Part shown: positions 27,319 through 39,235 of the stretch, piece by piece
Layout: each line of letters opens with the position of its first letter
Position numbering within the stretch: the stretch's first letter is position 1
DNA from: Pilaira anomala
Lineage: Eukaryota; Mucoromycota; Mucoromycetes; Mucorales; Mucoraceae
NCBI GenBank assembly: GCA_025716855.1
Contig: JAIXMQ010000006.1
Span: 485,501-549,500 of the forward strand
Direction of reading: 5' to 3'
DNA length: 64,000 bases
Notes under the pieces: model-generated
Database searches by the model: none
What the model saw: the letters and a program-made list of their open reading frames with translations, nothing else
Told to the model about the DNA's origin: nothing
Made by a program: the position numbers and the translations under genes

Positions 27319-27551
27319 TTATATAGAAAAAAGAAAAATTTTTTTTACTATTACACTACACTTATTCAAACAAACTAATATTAATTATTCCCCTCCCCCC
27401 ACTTTTTTTAACACTTACGCCCCCCATATATTACATATTTCATGCCCAACATATATACACACATTTCTTTTCTAAATATTTACAGTTTTATTGTGTTTTT
27501 TTTAAAAAAAAACTTATGTATACATACCACCTATTTCTTTTTTTCTTTTTC

Positions 27552-27583
<32 letters not shown>

Positions 27584-28704
27584 TGAATAAATTTTTTTTT
27601 TCTGCTGCAAAACATTAAAACTTGAAACAAACTATGATCTTTGTATTCCCTAAACAAACGTGGCTTGGCCCATACTTGAATTATAATTTACTCTTTTGGC
27701 TTGGTTCAACTCAGAGAGAGAGAGAGAGAGAGAGAGGGCTTATTATTAGATTTGTGTGTGTGTGTGTGTGTGTTATCAAAGATCTTTGAAAATAACTAAT
27801 TGCACATAAAAATAGATTTCTTTTTTTTTTTCGTCTCACCATCACCCTTGATAAAGTTTATCTTGACAGCCCCTTTATTCATTCAATATACATAAAACAT
27901 CTACCTTTTATACCTATCACCATTTCAAATAAGAGTAGTCATCTATATGACTAACAATAATTATCTTTTTGAATTATAATATATACATAATTATATATTA
28001 CATGACATAACATATAACGTATCAAAAAAGTGTGTGTGTGTGTGTGTGTATGTTTACGCTGATCTCGTGCCGATTGCTGCAAAGACATACATTATGTTTG
28101 TTTATTTATATACTTACTCGTCAGGCTAGATATAAATTTAAGGTTTATTATGATCCAACTAATCTTCAATCGTTTTTTTTTTATAAAACATACACACACA
28201 CACACACACAACTATCATCATTATTATTTCAATCCACTTTACTATATTTAACTATATAAAATATTACCACTTGTTGGCTCAATTTAAAAGTAAAAGGAAG
28301 TTTTATTACACTAATTTAGATTATACTAAAAATTTAGGCACAAAGTAACCGTCTTTTCAATTCTTTGTATATACCTATATAGTCTTTTTAAAATGAAATT
28401 ATTCGCTGTTTCAGCATTATCTAAAACATATCTACTACACTGTTAAATTTTTTTCAAACATACTCGTCTAATGAAAAATTCTTGCTCATTATCAATCATT
28501 CGATTGAATAAAAAAAAAAATCAGGGGTATATCCAAAGTTTCTTTGTAATTAGATAGTACTGTGTAACAATTTTCTTGTTAAATTATGTAATCAAGGTAC
28601 CAACATTTGCCCTGAATCTTAAAATGATATGAAAGTTCAAGAAAAAGAGGTATATATATCACTTTGTTTTTATTTTTTTTTAAAAAAAAAACAAGTATTA
28701 TACG
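27319..28704. repeat. intergenic with several dinucleotide microsatellites
   Basis: Contains T-runs, (GA)n at 27713-27737, (GT)n at 27752-27773 and 28030-28049, and (CA)n near 28190-28210. The F-box gene on the other strand ends at 28705. No gene seen. Confidence 0.6.
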
Positions 28705-30486
28705 TTAAAAAGTCCATTTTAACGTTCGTGATGGTAAAGATTTTGCATTAATTCTGAATTCAATCAAGCTTCGACACGTTATATCAAAGCACAGCAAAAA
28801 CTTGGCGACTGCTTGTTCGTATTGTTCTACGTTGATGGGTGACAGATTGGTTTTTGTACCCATATAAAACTTTGTATACTTTGTTGTTTTCAATTTGATG
28901 TAAACTTCAAATTTGCTACGGATGCGATACTTGGGGTATTCATTTCTCCATACAATTAAATCAAGGCTTGAATGGGTCATATCCACAGTAATTGGAATCG
29001 GCTTATACCGTTTCCCAAGGTAATAGCCCAAATGGAGCTGCTTCATATTTGGAAGATAAACTGAAGCAAGTTTGAGAAATGAAAGAGATTTTGGGATATC
29101 TGGGATATCCGTTACCGTTAATTTCTTAACATTCGTATGAAGCATAAGATCGCTTGATAGATTTAAATCGTTAGGTAAAGGAAACCTAAGTTCTTGAAGT
29201 GAAGGGCATAACTGAAGGACTTCAAATATCCAGTTGATTCCTGTAAATGCACAGTAAATGTTGGATGATCTGACCATGGCCAAGTAATTAAAATTATCCA
29301 AATTTATCGTAAGCGATCGAATTCGATTGCCAGCATTTGAAAAAAAACTGACATGGGGTAATTCAGTATCGTCATTATGTAATGGGAATCGAATAAGTAA
29401 TCTTGTTTTGTCCATACCTAATGTTAGCTTATTCGAAATAGCTATATCGCTATCATAGTATCCAATATCCACATCTCTGTATATCTCTTTCATATCGATA
29501 AGCTTGGTCCAAACATACACTAAATTTTGGTTTTCTAGTTCAAACTCTACGTTAAACTTGGGTATGCTCATTACGTAACGCAAAAACTCGAGTATGGTAT
29601 CGGAGGAACAATACGCTCCGGTATGTCGGTAAGTACTATAGTAGTTCACTGTCAAACATTGAAGCCTGGGAAATTTCTGTATGATATATCTCAACTGGCT
29701 TTCGTTGTTCATTATTTCCCAGTTACAAATAAGTGTACGAATATCAGGACGTGGATGTATTGATTTCCTGGGTTCTTTTGTAATCCATCTCTGCTGACTT
29801 TCTGCTGGCGATAATGAAGTAATAAAGAGTCTCTGTAAGTGTGGACATGCTTCTATTAACAGATCGAAACAACCAAGCTGCTTATCCGATGGATAACTTA
29901 GCTTGAGAAATTGTAAATGTTTGAATTCGCTGATTTGAGTTAACAGTAAATGATACGCATCTAATCGTTCCAAGTTAAGTCCAAAACGTTCAATATTGTC
30001 TATTATGCTTAATTTAGTCAAAGTGGCTTTAAAAATTAATGCAGTATGAATGTAAAGCTCTAGGTTATTGCTGTGAGGATCTGGTAAGCACTGTAAGCGA
30101 GATAAGTGTTGTCCTTGAGATCCTATCGAAGATAACGAGCACCAAAATAGTGGATCAGGCTCATAACACTCTATCACTAAAAGATTAGGACATTGCCGTA
30201 TCAATACGCTTAATAAACCATGTTCATCCCATCGATTTTCATCCATTTTTGTCTCAAATAAAAAGTGTGTGTTTATGGTCTTGAGGTAACTACCAAGCCG
30301 CAGAGAAGTTGATATGGTACGGGTATATTCACGAGACTTTTCACTCGTTTCTATGTCTAAGTTAGAGTATAAATGTTCAACTGAAGCTTTGTACCATTGT
30401 TTGTTTGTGAGTTGACATTGCAATAGATCTTTTGTTCTTAAATGATTGAATATAAGTTCCAAGATTTCGAAAGGTAAAGGAAGCAT
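28705..30486 (-). CDS. F-box / leucine-rich-repeat protein
   Basis: An uninterrupted 593-residue ORF. The N-terminus is an F-box (LPFEILELIFNHLRTKDLLQ, then CQLTNKQWYKASVEHLY), which binds Skp1 in SCF ubiquitin ligases. The rest is made of irregular leucine-rich repeats (LQFLKLSYPSDKQLG, CPHLQRLFITSL, CPSLQELRFPL), typical of substrate-binding arms. Large lineage-specific families of such proteins occur in zygomycetes; the substrate is not predictable. A broken paralogue lies at 56495-58353 on the same strand. The gene has no introns, unlike most of its neighbours. Confidence 0.9.
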   Translation of the reverse strand: MLPLPFEILELIFNHLRTKDLLQCQLTNKQWYKASVEHLYSNLDIETSEKSREYTRTISTSLRLGSYLKTINTHFLFETKMDENRWDEHGLLSVLIRQCPNLLVIECYEPDPLFWCSLSSIGSQGQHLSRLQCLPDPHSNNLELYIHTALIFKATLTKLSIIDNIERFGLNLERLDAYHLLLTQISEFKHLQFLKLSYPSDKQLGCFDLLIEACPHLQRLFITSLSPAESQQRWITKEPRKSIHPRPDIRTLICNWEIMNNESQLRYIIQKFPRLQCLTVNYYSTYRHTGAYCSSDTILEFLRYVMSIPKFNVEFELENQNLVYVWTKLIDMKEIYRDVDIGYYDSDIAISNKLTLGMDKTRLLIRFPLHNDDTELPHVSFFSNAGNRIRSLTINLDNFNYLAMVRSSNIYCAFTGINWIFEVLQLCPSLQELRFPLPNDLNLSSDLMLHTNVKKLTVTDIPDIPKSLSFLKLASVYLPNMKQLHLGYYLGKRYKPIPITVDMTHSSLDLIVWRNEYPKYRIRSKFEVYIKLKTTKYTKFYMGTKTNLSPINVEQYEQAVAKFLLCFDITCRSLIEFRINAKSLPSRTLKWTF

Positions 30487-31488
30487 TGCTACAAAAAAAA
30501 GGGGGGGGGGGAAGCGTCGATTCCGGACTAGTTTTTTGTTGTAACCGGTCTACTTTGTAAAGGGTACTGAGATGCGTTTACAAAGTGAAAGGGAAAAAAA
30601 AGAATTTATTCAATGTTACAACTAAAAAATGAGTCATATAGTAGGGGATGTCACGTTACAAAAGGATCAGTGAAAGCAAGATAGATATTCAAGTGTATGT
30701 ACGTACCTTGCACTAAACTTTTCATTCTCGCTCAACGTTTTAACAACTTAGATGATCCAAGTAAGTCATATAAATACAAGTTAGAAAGGTGGCTCCAACT
30801 CTTTATTTGGTTCCTAAGATCTCTTATGAAACAAGATATTCTATAAAAACTACTATGTACCAGATAGAGCAAGATTATTACAGTTAAAATAAAGTCGTTT
30901 TTTTTTTTTTTTTTTTTTTTTTTTTCGGTGGGTTTGCTATTATACAAATGTATATCTACCTAATGTTCACAATGTTCCAACAAAAACTTGGAGCAAGTAT
31001 TGTACTTTCTCTCCACTTGTTAAGAAAATAAAGTATCATACTGATTTGCCCAATCATTTCGCACGGTTAGTTACTAAGCTTGTCAAAATAATAAACTTCA
31101 AGTGTAATTTTTTGTTACCTGTATGAGAATATGTATAGCTAACAAGTTACACTCATGTGATAGTATCTAATTTTAAAACTTTCAGTTCCACTTGCTTAAA
31201 TTTTTAGTGAGAATCCATAAATGTGCTTTTACGCAAAATTATCTTTTTCTGCTCAATTGTAATATTTATCCATATTAACATTTTTCATAATAAAAATACA
31301 TTTAATTAAGGATTTTGAGATGGTACAGATAAGTACGTGCACTAGATAAACAATAGTATGTAGCCTTTGGGGAAAATGTCCAATGAAAGACTACTTTCCC
31401 TTTGCCTGTTTGATATTTCAACTCAACTTTTACAAAAGTTGCAATTTTTCCTTTTTCTTTTTTTTTTTTCTGCAACATAAATCAAAGC
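30487..31488. other. intergenic
   Basis: Promoter region of the F-box gene (minus) and of PRP38 (plus). Holds a G-run near 30501-30510 and a 26-base T-run at 30900. No gene seen. Confidence 0.5.
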
Positions 31489-32313
31489 ATGGGTAAACTA
31501 TTTTTTTTTTTAAAAAAAAAAAAGACAAGAAATATCATTACGATACTATAACTAACGCTTGACATTGTAGAACTTACTAACGTTAACGTTCATGATGGCG
31601 TCTCGATTCACGGTCGCCATCCACTTCACTTGGTCGAAAAGATCATTCGTGAAAGAATTCAAGCATCACTTTATTGGAAAGAGAAATGTTATGGTTTGTC
31701 TGGTATGTATTTCAAAGAATGATACAAAAATACAGCATGATCTAATCTATGAACTTTTCAAACAGCTGCTACTTTAATGGACAGAGCATTCGAACTAGAA
31801 TATATTGGAGGCATGTATGGAAACCAACAACCTACAGAGTTTCTTTGTCTTGTTTTAAAGTTATTACAACTTTTACCTGAGAAGGAGATTGTGATTGAAT
31901 TGATCAAACAAGAAGATCTCAAGTAAAAGCACTTTTTTTTTTTGATATTATAATTTTAAAAGAACTAATTTTATTTAAAGGTATGTTCGCGCTTTAGGTG
32001 CATTTTATTTAAGATTGACGGGAAAATCAAAAGAAATATATCAGTATTTGGAACCATTATTAAACGACTATCGTAAGCTTCGTTTCCGCGGAGGAGGTAA
32101 ATAACTTTTAAGATTTAATAAAAAAAAAATATATATGCTAATATTCTCGTAGATGGTTATTCGTTAACTTATATGGATAGTTTCATAGACGACCTTTTAC
32201 ATAAACCTCGTGTATGCGATATCATCTTACCCCGTCTTACGAGTAGATATGTTTTGGAGCAAAATGATGAATTAGAACCTAGAGAAAGTGCTTTAGAAGA
32301 TGATTTGGATTAG
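31489..32313 (+). CDS. prp38: pre-mRNA splicing factor PRP38
   Basis: Exons 31489-31492, 31571-31702, 31766-31922, 31981-32096 and 32153-32313 give 189 residues. PRP38 joins the spliceosomal B complex and is needed for its activation. Matching landmarks are HDGVSIHGRHPLHLVEKIIR, FELEYIGGMYG, LCLVLKLLQLLPEKE, YVRALGAFYLRLTG, YQYLEPLLNDYRKL and CDIILPRLTSRYVLEQNDEL. No ATG exists in this frame in the second exon, so I place the start in a first coding exon of only four bases (ATGG) before a GTAAAC donor. A CTAAC branch-point-like site and TTGTAG acceptor lie about 80 bases on, and the phase fits exactly. The Arg/Ser-rich tail of animal PRP38A is absent, as in other short fungal forms. Confidence 0.92.
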
Positions 32314-33329
32314 AAAAAAAAAAAGAAAAGAAAAACTGTAATATAAATTGGATTTGCGAAAGTTGGCGGCATAATGTATAAAAAAAAACGATAGCGAATA
32401 AAGAGATAATTTAAAGTTGGCTCTATTAATTATATGCTAGATTTATGGTGTGTGTATTTCTTAATATGGATAAAGCAGGATTTGTGATTTCGTTATAGAA
32501 GTTGGTGATTGTCCTATCTATAGAATGGGCATTTTTTCTTCTATATAATGCGTACGATTTACTTGATATCACGCTTGCATTCAAGTTTTTTTCTTTCTAT
32601 CTAATTAAGGTTTCTGGATATATAAAATAATATAAAATTTAGACAGTAGATACATGAGTTAGGATATATCTCTTCACGACGGTTTAGATAAAAGTGTAAA
32701 TTTAATTTGGGTTTACACAAACCGCTGGAAAAAAAAAACATTTGTTCAAATTTAACAGTTTGCGACTTTTACACAAGGCGCTGTAGATGCTTGTATTCTT
32801 TAACTGCTTTCATTGGTATTCATAACTGCCTTCACGGATATTCTTTAAACTGTCTTCGTTGGTAGGATATGAATTGCCAATAATTTCCATGTGGCCACAT
32901 CTGTCAACCAAACTAGCAGTCAAATATAGGCCAAGAATTTGCAACCTATAGATTCCTTAATTTTTGAAATAAAAATCACAATCATATTCAAATCCATATT
33001 TCCTCCAAAAGGATTTTCTTCTGCTTAATTCTGGGGATATCACAGTGATGTATGTAGATACAACATGCAAGTTGATTTTGAATAAAAAAACATCATACAT
33101 TTTGAAGAAAAAAAAAATTGTGTGGCAATTCTTCGATAGTATAGATAGATGATGCTTTTATAATTGTTGAAATGCTTGTTTAATGGTTCGATATATTTGT
33201 AGGCGTGAGAATTCGCATCACAAGATTTATCCTGTTTACATACTTTTCAAAATGATGAAGTTTGTACTCATATTTGGTCATCTACATAAATTTTACTGAG
33301 ACATATGAGAAGTTATTTTCTTCTCTATC

Positions 33330-33363
<34 letters not shown>

Positions 33364-34050
33364 AAGAATGCGAATCTTACCTTTCTCACGTACAAGACTT
33401 TTTTTTTTTTTATAAGAAAAATTTTTCCAATTCCATCAACCTTGTGTTTCTTTGTTGTCAGAAAAAGATCAGTGGATATATGACGTTTACTGCGAATAAA
33501 AATAGATTGCCTAATTAAAGTTGATTCATATGATAAGTATGAGACATATCGATTCCATAACACAAGACTTAATACTTCTAGAATTTTTATGGTCACCGGT
33601 TAGTAATTGAAATCACAATTTATTACAAAACTAAAAAGTATTCGTTAGTATATTGAATACATGATACTCTAAAAAAGTTGGAATAAGCTCAGAACATTTG
33701 CCACATGTTACAACCTCGTCCAGTTTATTCCTAAAGGGCATAATAATCATATCAAACACAGTCATTCAAATTATCTTACTGTATATCTCTAAACCAGCAT
33801 GTCTATTAGTTTTATTAACTTTAAGATTCCTTTTTAATATCTTAAATTTTTATGTAGTACACTTTAGTTAGAAAGCATCTTTTTCTGAGAACAATATAAT
33901 AAACATTCACCAAACTTATTAAACATTCCATTTTTTTTTTTTTTTTGGGCGTTACACTATTTATTACAAATTTAGTAATAATTATCTACCCCTACAATTT
34001 TTATTTTATTTTATCTTTCACAAACTTGTTCATTCCATAAATTCTTTAAA
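32314..34050. other. intergenic
   Basis: About 1.7 kb with scattered A/T tracts (A-run at 33333-33362). The 87-codon minus-strand frame at 33333-33596 begins in an ordinary AT sequence and ends in the homopolymer; I see no gene. Confidence 0.5.
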
Positions 34051-35020
34051 ATGAATGAAAAACACGCTTTTGCAAAGGTATAATGACCTCAACTTTGACT
34101 TCAATTTACTCATTAAAACGTTCATAAAGATCCCGGCAGTATACGTTTCATATTCGCACACTCTATGTGCTTACAGCAAGTAGCTAATAGTAAAAATAAA
34201 AGATGTGCATACTAAAATATTATTGTTATTAGGTGCATTTTTAATTGCATTGGTTGTTGGTTGCTATACCCACTATGATAAAATCGTACAAAATGAGTAT
34301 TTTGGGTATCCTCAGGTAAAATATAATAGTTTACGAACGATTTTTTGTGTCAATTTTTTTAATGTCGTACACGAATTGAGCAGGAATGGTTTCCCAGCGT
34401 AAGTGCCACTATAGGTGATAGATACCCTGCACGTGCATTATTTCAGATAATGATTGCATTGACTGCTGGTCCTCGATTTGCATTGGTATTTCTATGGTAT
34501 ATTTGCACTACAATTTCAACACGTACTTGCTCCAAACGTACAGGCAAAATTCTATTGAGTGTCGGTCTTATTCGAACCATTGCTTGCGCTGGTTGGGTAT
34601 TTATTACGTCCACAGATGATCATTCGGTTCATGATATTGCTATGGTTATTTATTTAATATGCACACTGCCCTGGCAATTAGGTGTATTATATACAGCACC
34701 AAGTAAAGCCACTGCATTAAAAAGAAGAAAAATACTAATGACACTATTCTTTGGTACTTTACCGCCTATGATTTACTTTTTTTTACAACATAAAGTACAT
34801 CGTGTTCCAGGAGGTAAATATATATATATTTGTGTTTTTTTTTTGGTCAATTTAAATAACTGATTTTATTTTAGCTTATACAATCTATGCGTTGTTTGAA
34901 TGGTCATTGATCTTTTATGATATTGCCTTTGATGCTGTCACATCATTTGATTTTGAAAGATTAGAACTAAAAGTAACATATCGTGATAAAATAAATCAGG
35001 AGGAAAAGCTGGTTTTTTAG
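34051..35020 (+). CDS. PGAP2/CWH43-N type GPI lipid-remodelling protein (Frag1/DRAM family)
   Basis: Exons 34051-34077, 34184-34315, 34384-34813 and 34875-35020 give 244 residues with about six hydrophobic spans. The signature EWFPSVSATIGDRYPARALF just after the first span, followed by GPRFALVFLWY, matches PGAP2. That protein acts in the Golgi in fatty-acid remodelling of GPI anchors, equivalent to the N-terminal half of yeast CWH43. The first exon (nine residues from MNEKHAFAK) is inferred: its GTATAA donor and the acceptor at 34182-34183 are in phase with the first membrane span. Without it there is no ATG in frame. The remaining exons are firm. Confidence 0.85.
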
Positions 35021-37084
35021 ATATTATTTAATAAAGTTTACTATGTTTTTTTTTTAATCACTAGGTGTCTCCCACTTTCCAAGTCATGTTTGATCTTTCA
35101 CTTTTTTTTTTAAGCAATGGATCTCAATTTGTTTTATAAAATCATATAGAAAACGACTTGTTAGCTTTATTTTAATGGCTGATAATAAAATTTACATCTT
35201 ATCTAGCTGGACGATGTTTATAAACAGTTCAAAAGAAAATACTTTTCATATTGAATTCACAGGTATGTCGGCACTTATGTATAGTACAGAACTAAACCGA
35301 CATTTACTGATATCATATGTATGTACGCGTAATACGAGTATATTCATTCGTATAGTTATTCTTTATATGGAAATATACCTTAACTTTTATGAAACAATTC
35401 ATTTTGTTCAAGCAGTGTATTTTGTTGTCAATGACAATTGAACATCATTTTTTTCATGCGATAAAAGGCTGGTCTCGATGGATCCTCTGGTGAAGCTCAG
35501 TTAAACGCCCTGAATACTTTTAGTACAGTTTAAATACACATACAACATTTAAAATATTATGAAGATATTACACAATCGTTAATGTCTGTAGCTTTGTTCT
35601 CCTTGTCAACTACATATCACGAATAGGAAGCGTTGTTATACTACTAGGATACCTATAAGATTTACTGTGTGCTTTCAGTCAGTGTTTGATAATATTTCCA
35701 TATTCAATAGCACTAGAAGATTCGATAAAGTTTCTCATATCGGCACGATACCTCCTGCTTCTGTCAGAAAACTTAATCGTAGAAACGGTAATTACATCAT
35801 CCTACATTTCAAGGCATACGCACCTGTGTAATTCTCATTGAGAGAGTTTCAGTAACCTTAATATCCTATATGAAGCACTTGACCGTTGTAAAAAATAACT
35901 CGATGAACGATATACGCCAGAATAACAACGGCTACTTGTTTTGTGCTTAGTCTTACATAATTCTCCTTTCTTGACAAAGTTATATAAAAAATCAAAATAT
36001 ATAGGTAATCGTAGGCTATACTTACGATTTATTTTGAAAAGAAGAGAGGAGAAAAATGGCACTGATACGATTATTTTATACATTGAGACTGGATAAAATT
36101 GGTCTGTAGTGTACCAAAAAGTAACCTGATTTTTTTTTCTGAAAGCGCAACAATAATTTATATATGAAAATGGGTAAAGCCGCCTTTTTGAATGACTGTC
36201 TTTGAGACTAAAACGTGTCCTGTCAAGAGTGCATGTGATAGACAAGCGCATGTGTACATGTGTAAGTGTAGGTGATCATTACAAGTGAATGTCATTGTCA
36301 TATCCAGGTCTCCTTATATACAAAACATACTAACAATGGAAATTATAAATCTCATTGACTAATTAAGATTTATTACACATACAAGTACTACACTCTCTTT
36401 TATATCATTTTTGAAAAAACAAATAAAAACTATGACTCTTTCATTGTAATACATCTCTTTTTGTGTAGCAATAGATTATCGCGGTGATATGGAGATAAAT
36501 TAATAATGTAATAAAAATGGAACAAACTATTATAAGAAACTGGCTTCAAAATAAAAGGGAAAAAGGTTTGATAAAATGGGATAAGGAAGCTATTGTTTTC
36601 ATACAATAAAAATATACAGTATAACTTTTTTTTTAAGTAGATTGTATATAGACTAATATATGGGGCCAGATTAGTAATTGTATACTAAACTATACCGTTC
36701 CTGATATTATTGGGTGCATCTCATCTGTTAAAAGGTCTACATTGTCCCTTTTTTACATTTATTTATTAAATGTTATAAATAATTATTACAACTAATTCAA
36801 ATGGCGATGTATAAAATTTTCATTTATGTTATATCTCATCTTTTACCAAGTAATACACTTCAATACATTACTTCAACTCTTTTCTAACTGATCAAATTCA
36901 CCTCGGACAGAAGGGGTTAACTCTTTGATTGAATGACTTTACTACATATACAGTTCGCCAGCTTTGGTAACTGACTTTTAAATATCCCGAGATAGGTATT
37001 TTTTTTTTAAATAAAAAGATGGATTATGTGAGTGGGGTCCTGCAGCACTTTCTTTTCAATTGACTTTTTTTCCTGCCAAAATAT
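35021..37084. other. intergenic
   Basis: About 2 kb. Open frames at 35175-35441 (+) and 35835-36251 (-) are 88 and 138 codons but show no domain, splice partner or recognisable family. I leave the region without a gene; an old degraded gene is possible. Confidence 0.4.
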
Positions 37085-39096
37085 ATGACTATGGAACACT
37101 TTGCTACTATGAGACCTTTAGAATACTATGATATCTCGATTAAAACAGGTTTCCTGCCTTCTACAACACCCCTTCGTAAATTGCCTGACGAATATTTTGC
37201 ACCTTGGGAAGATATGATGGATGACTATAATGGGTTACTTTTGGCCGGTAAACTAAGAGAAAAAGTTCACAAGGTAAAAAAAAAATAAAAAAAAGTAAAT
37301 CGGTTTCACTGATATAGAAAATTACCTAATGAAACAAACAAACAAAAATTAGATGCCTTTATTAGATTATAAACGTTTAAATACGATTCAAGAATATAGA
37401 AGAGCTTTTTTAATCCTCTGTATGGTATCTCATAGTTATGTTTGGGGAAAACATGAACCTACATCAGAGGTAGGACGATTTACTTTTTTTTGTCTAACAA
37501 AGAGAAAAAAAAAGCTGTTGATAATTTACAACCAATGATTCTAATGCATTTTTCTCACGCTTAGACACTTCCATCCAATCTTGCTATTCCCTGGACTGGT
37601 ATTGCAGAACATTTAGGTCTTTGTCCTGTGGTCTGTCACGCTGCAGTTGTACTTTGGAATTACAGATTATTAGACCGTGAAGGACCTATTGACTTAAGGT
37701 ATGATAGTGTAACTTTTTTTTTTTTTTTTGAAAAAACATAAAACTCATCCGTTTATAAAGTAATTTGGCTGCATTATCTACTTACTCAGGCTCATTGGAT
37801 GAAGCATGGTTTTACTTGATTACCACAGCTATCGAAAGCTCCGGTGCACCTTGTTTATCACAGATAACGTATGCAATCGAAAACATACGCACTGAAAATC
37901 TTGATGGTCTTCTATCGAACTTTAAGGTGATTGAATCTGCTTTAGGAAATATGAATGACGATTTAAAGAGAATGTACGAAAAGTGTGATCCTTATGTATT
38001 CTATTGGAAAATCAGACCTTATTTGGCCGGTTGGGAAAATATGGCTGAAGCTGGATTACCTTTAGGTTTAATTTACGAAGGCGTAGAAACTTTATGGTCT
38101 GCACAAACAGATGAGTATGCTGATATGTCTCATTTGGATGAAGCAGAGAGATTGTTGAGCCAATATAGAAGATATGCAGGTGGAAGTGCAGCACAGAGCA
38201 GTTTGATTGCTGCCTTAGATGTTGCATTTGGTGTAGAGCATCATAGAACAGGTGAAAAGCCTTCATTTATTAAGCCATCTGATTTACCAACTGATCGTTA
38301 TACAAAGTTACCAGCAACAAATCCTGCCGATGATATTAAACAAGGAACACAAACGCCTCTGACTCCTCCTCAATATAAGCGTGTTAATAAAAATACCTTT
38401 TTGAGAGCTATGCGTAAATATATGCCTAGACCTCATCGTGAATTTTTGGAAGATTTGGAAGAAGCATCCAATATTCGACCCTTCATCTTATCATTACAAG
38501 AAAAACATAAGAATGGAAATATATCTGAACAAGAATTATCTATCGTTAATGCTTATAATGATTGCTTGCACCAATTAAAATTGTTCCGTGATAAACATGT
38601 CCAAATTGTTACTTTGTATATTGTAAATCAAGCTCGTAAAGGTCCAAATATTCCTCACGGCGGTTTTGCTATCGAAAAGAAGGAAGATAATGCTCCTGTT
38701 ATTCCTTCAACTCATTCTGAAACTTCAGAAGTAACCCCCGACTCTTCTTCAATTGAGACAAAGATCAACAAGACGGTACATAATGATCTTTATCCTCAAA
38801 CTAAATTAGGAACTTCTCCTAATATTCGTAAAGATTCAAAGACAGATAAAGTTTATCAAATGTTCCCTCAGTTGGGTCTTGCAAGAAAAATTGACGCTGA
38901 TGCAAAAGTAGTTCGCGGTACAGGAGGTACGAATGTTATGCCCTTCTTGAAGCAATCGCGTGACGAAACCGCTGATATGAAGATTAATTTAGGTGTTCCT
39001 GAAAAGAGTAATAGTGGTAATGCCACCACTGACGTATCTCCCACGCTTACCAATGAAGAAAAACAATCTTGGTCTAAGTGGATTCTTCGTCGTTAA
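37085..39096 (+). CDS. indoleamine 2,3-dioxygenase
   Basis: Exons 37085-37273, 37353-37469, 37565-37698 and 37761-39096 give 591 residues. The enzyme uses haem to open the indole ring of tryptophan, the first step of the kynurenine/de novo NAD route (BNA2 in yeast). Landmarks in order are WTGIAEHLGLCPV, AGWENMAEAGLPLGLIYEGV, YAGGSAAQSSLIAALDVAFG, RKYMPRPHREFLEDLE, the proximal haem His in LKLFRDKHVQIVTLYI, and the C-terminal loop VRGTGGTNVMPFLKQSRDET. It is longer than the usual 400-460 residues. A Ser/Thr/Lys-rich insert of about 100 residues separates the haem-His helix from the GTGG loop, and a short tail follows. Key residues are intact, so it should be active. Confidence 0.95.
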
Positions 39097-39235
39097 TAAC
39101 CTTATATGTACATCTTTTTTTCTTCCTTTTTTACTTTTTATTTTTAACTTTTTTATTACATATACATATATATATATATATATCTCATACAAAAAAAAAA
39201 GTATTTCTTTTTACTATTATTATTTATATATATAT

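Noticed and set aside
33333..33596. 87-codon minus-strand frame ending in poly-Phe
   Set aside because: Depends on an A-run and has no conserved content.
35835..36251. 138-codon minus-strand open frame
   Set aside because: No domain, splice context or plausible composition (Tyr/Phe/Cys-rich); could be a relic but not supportable.
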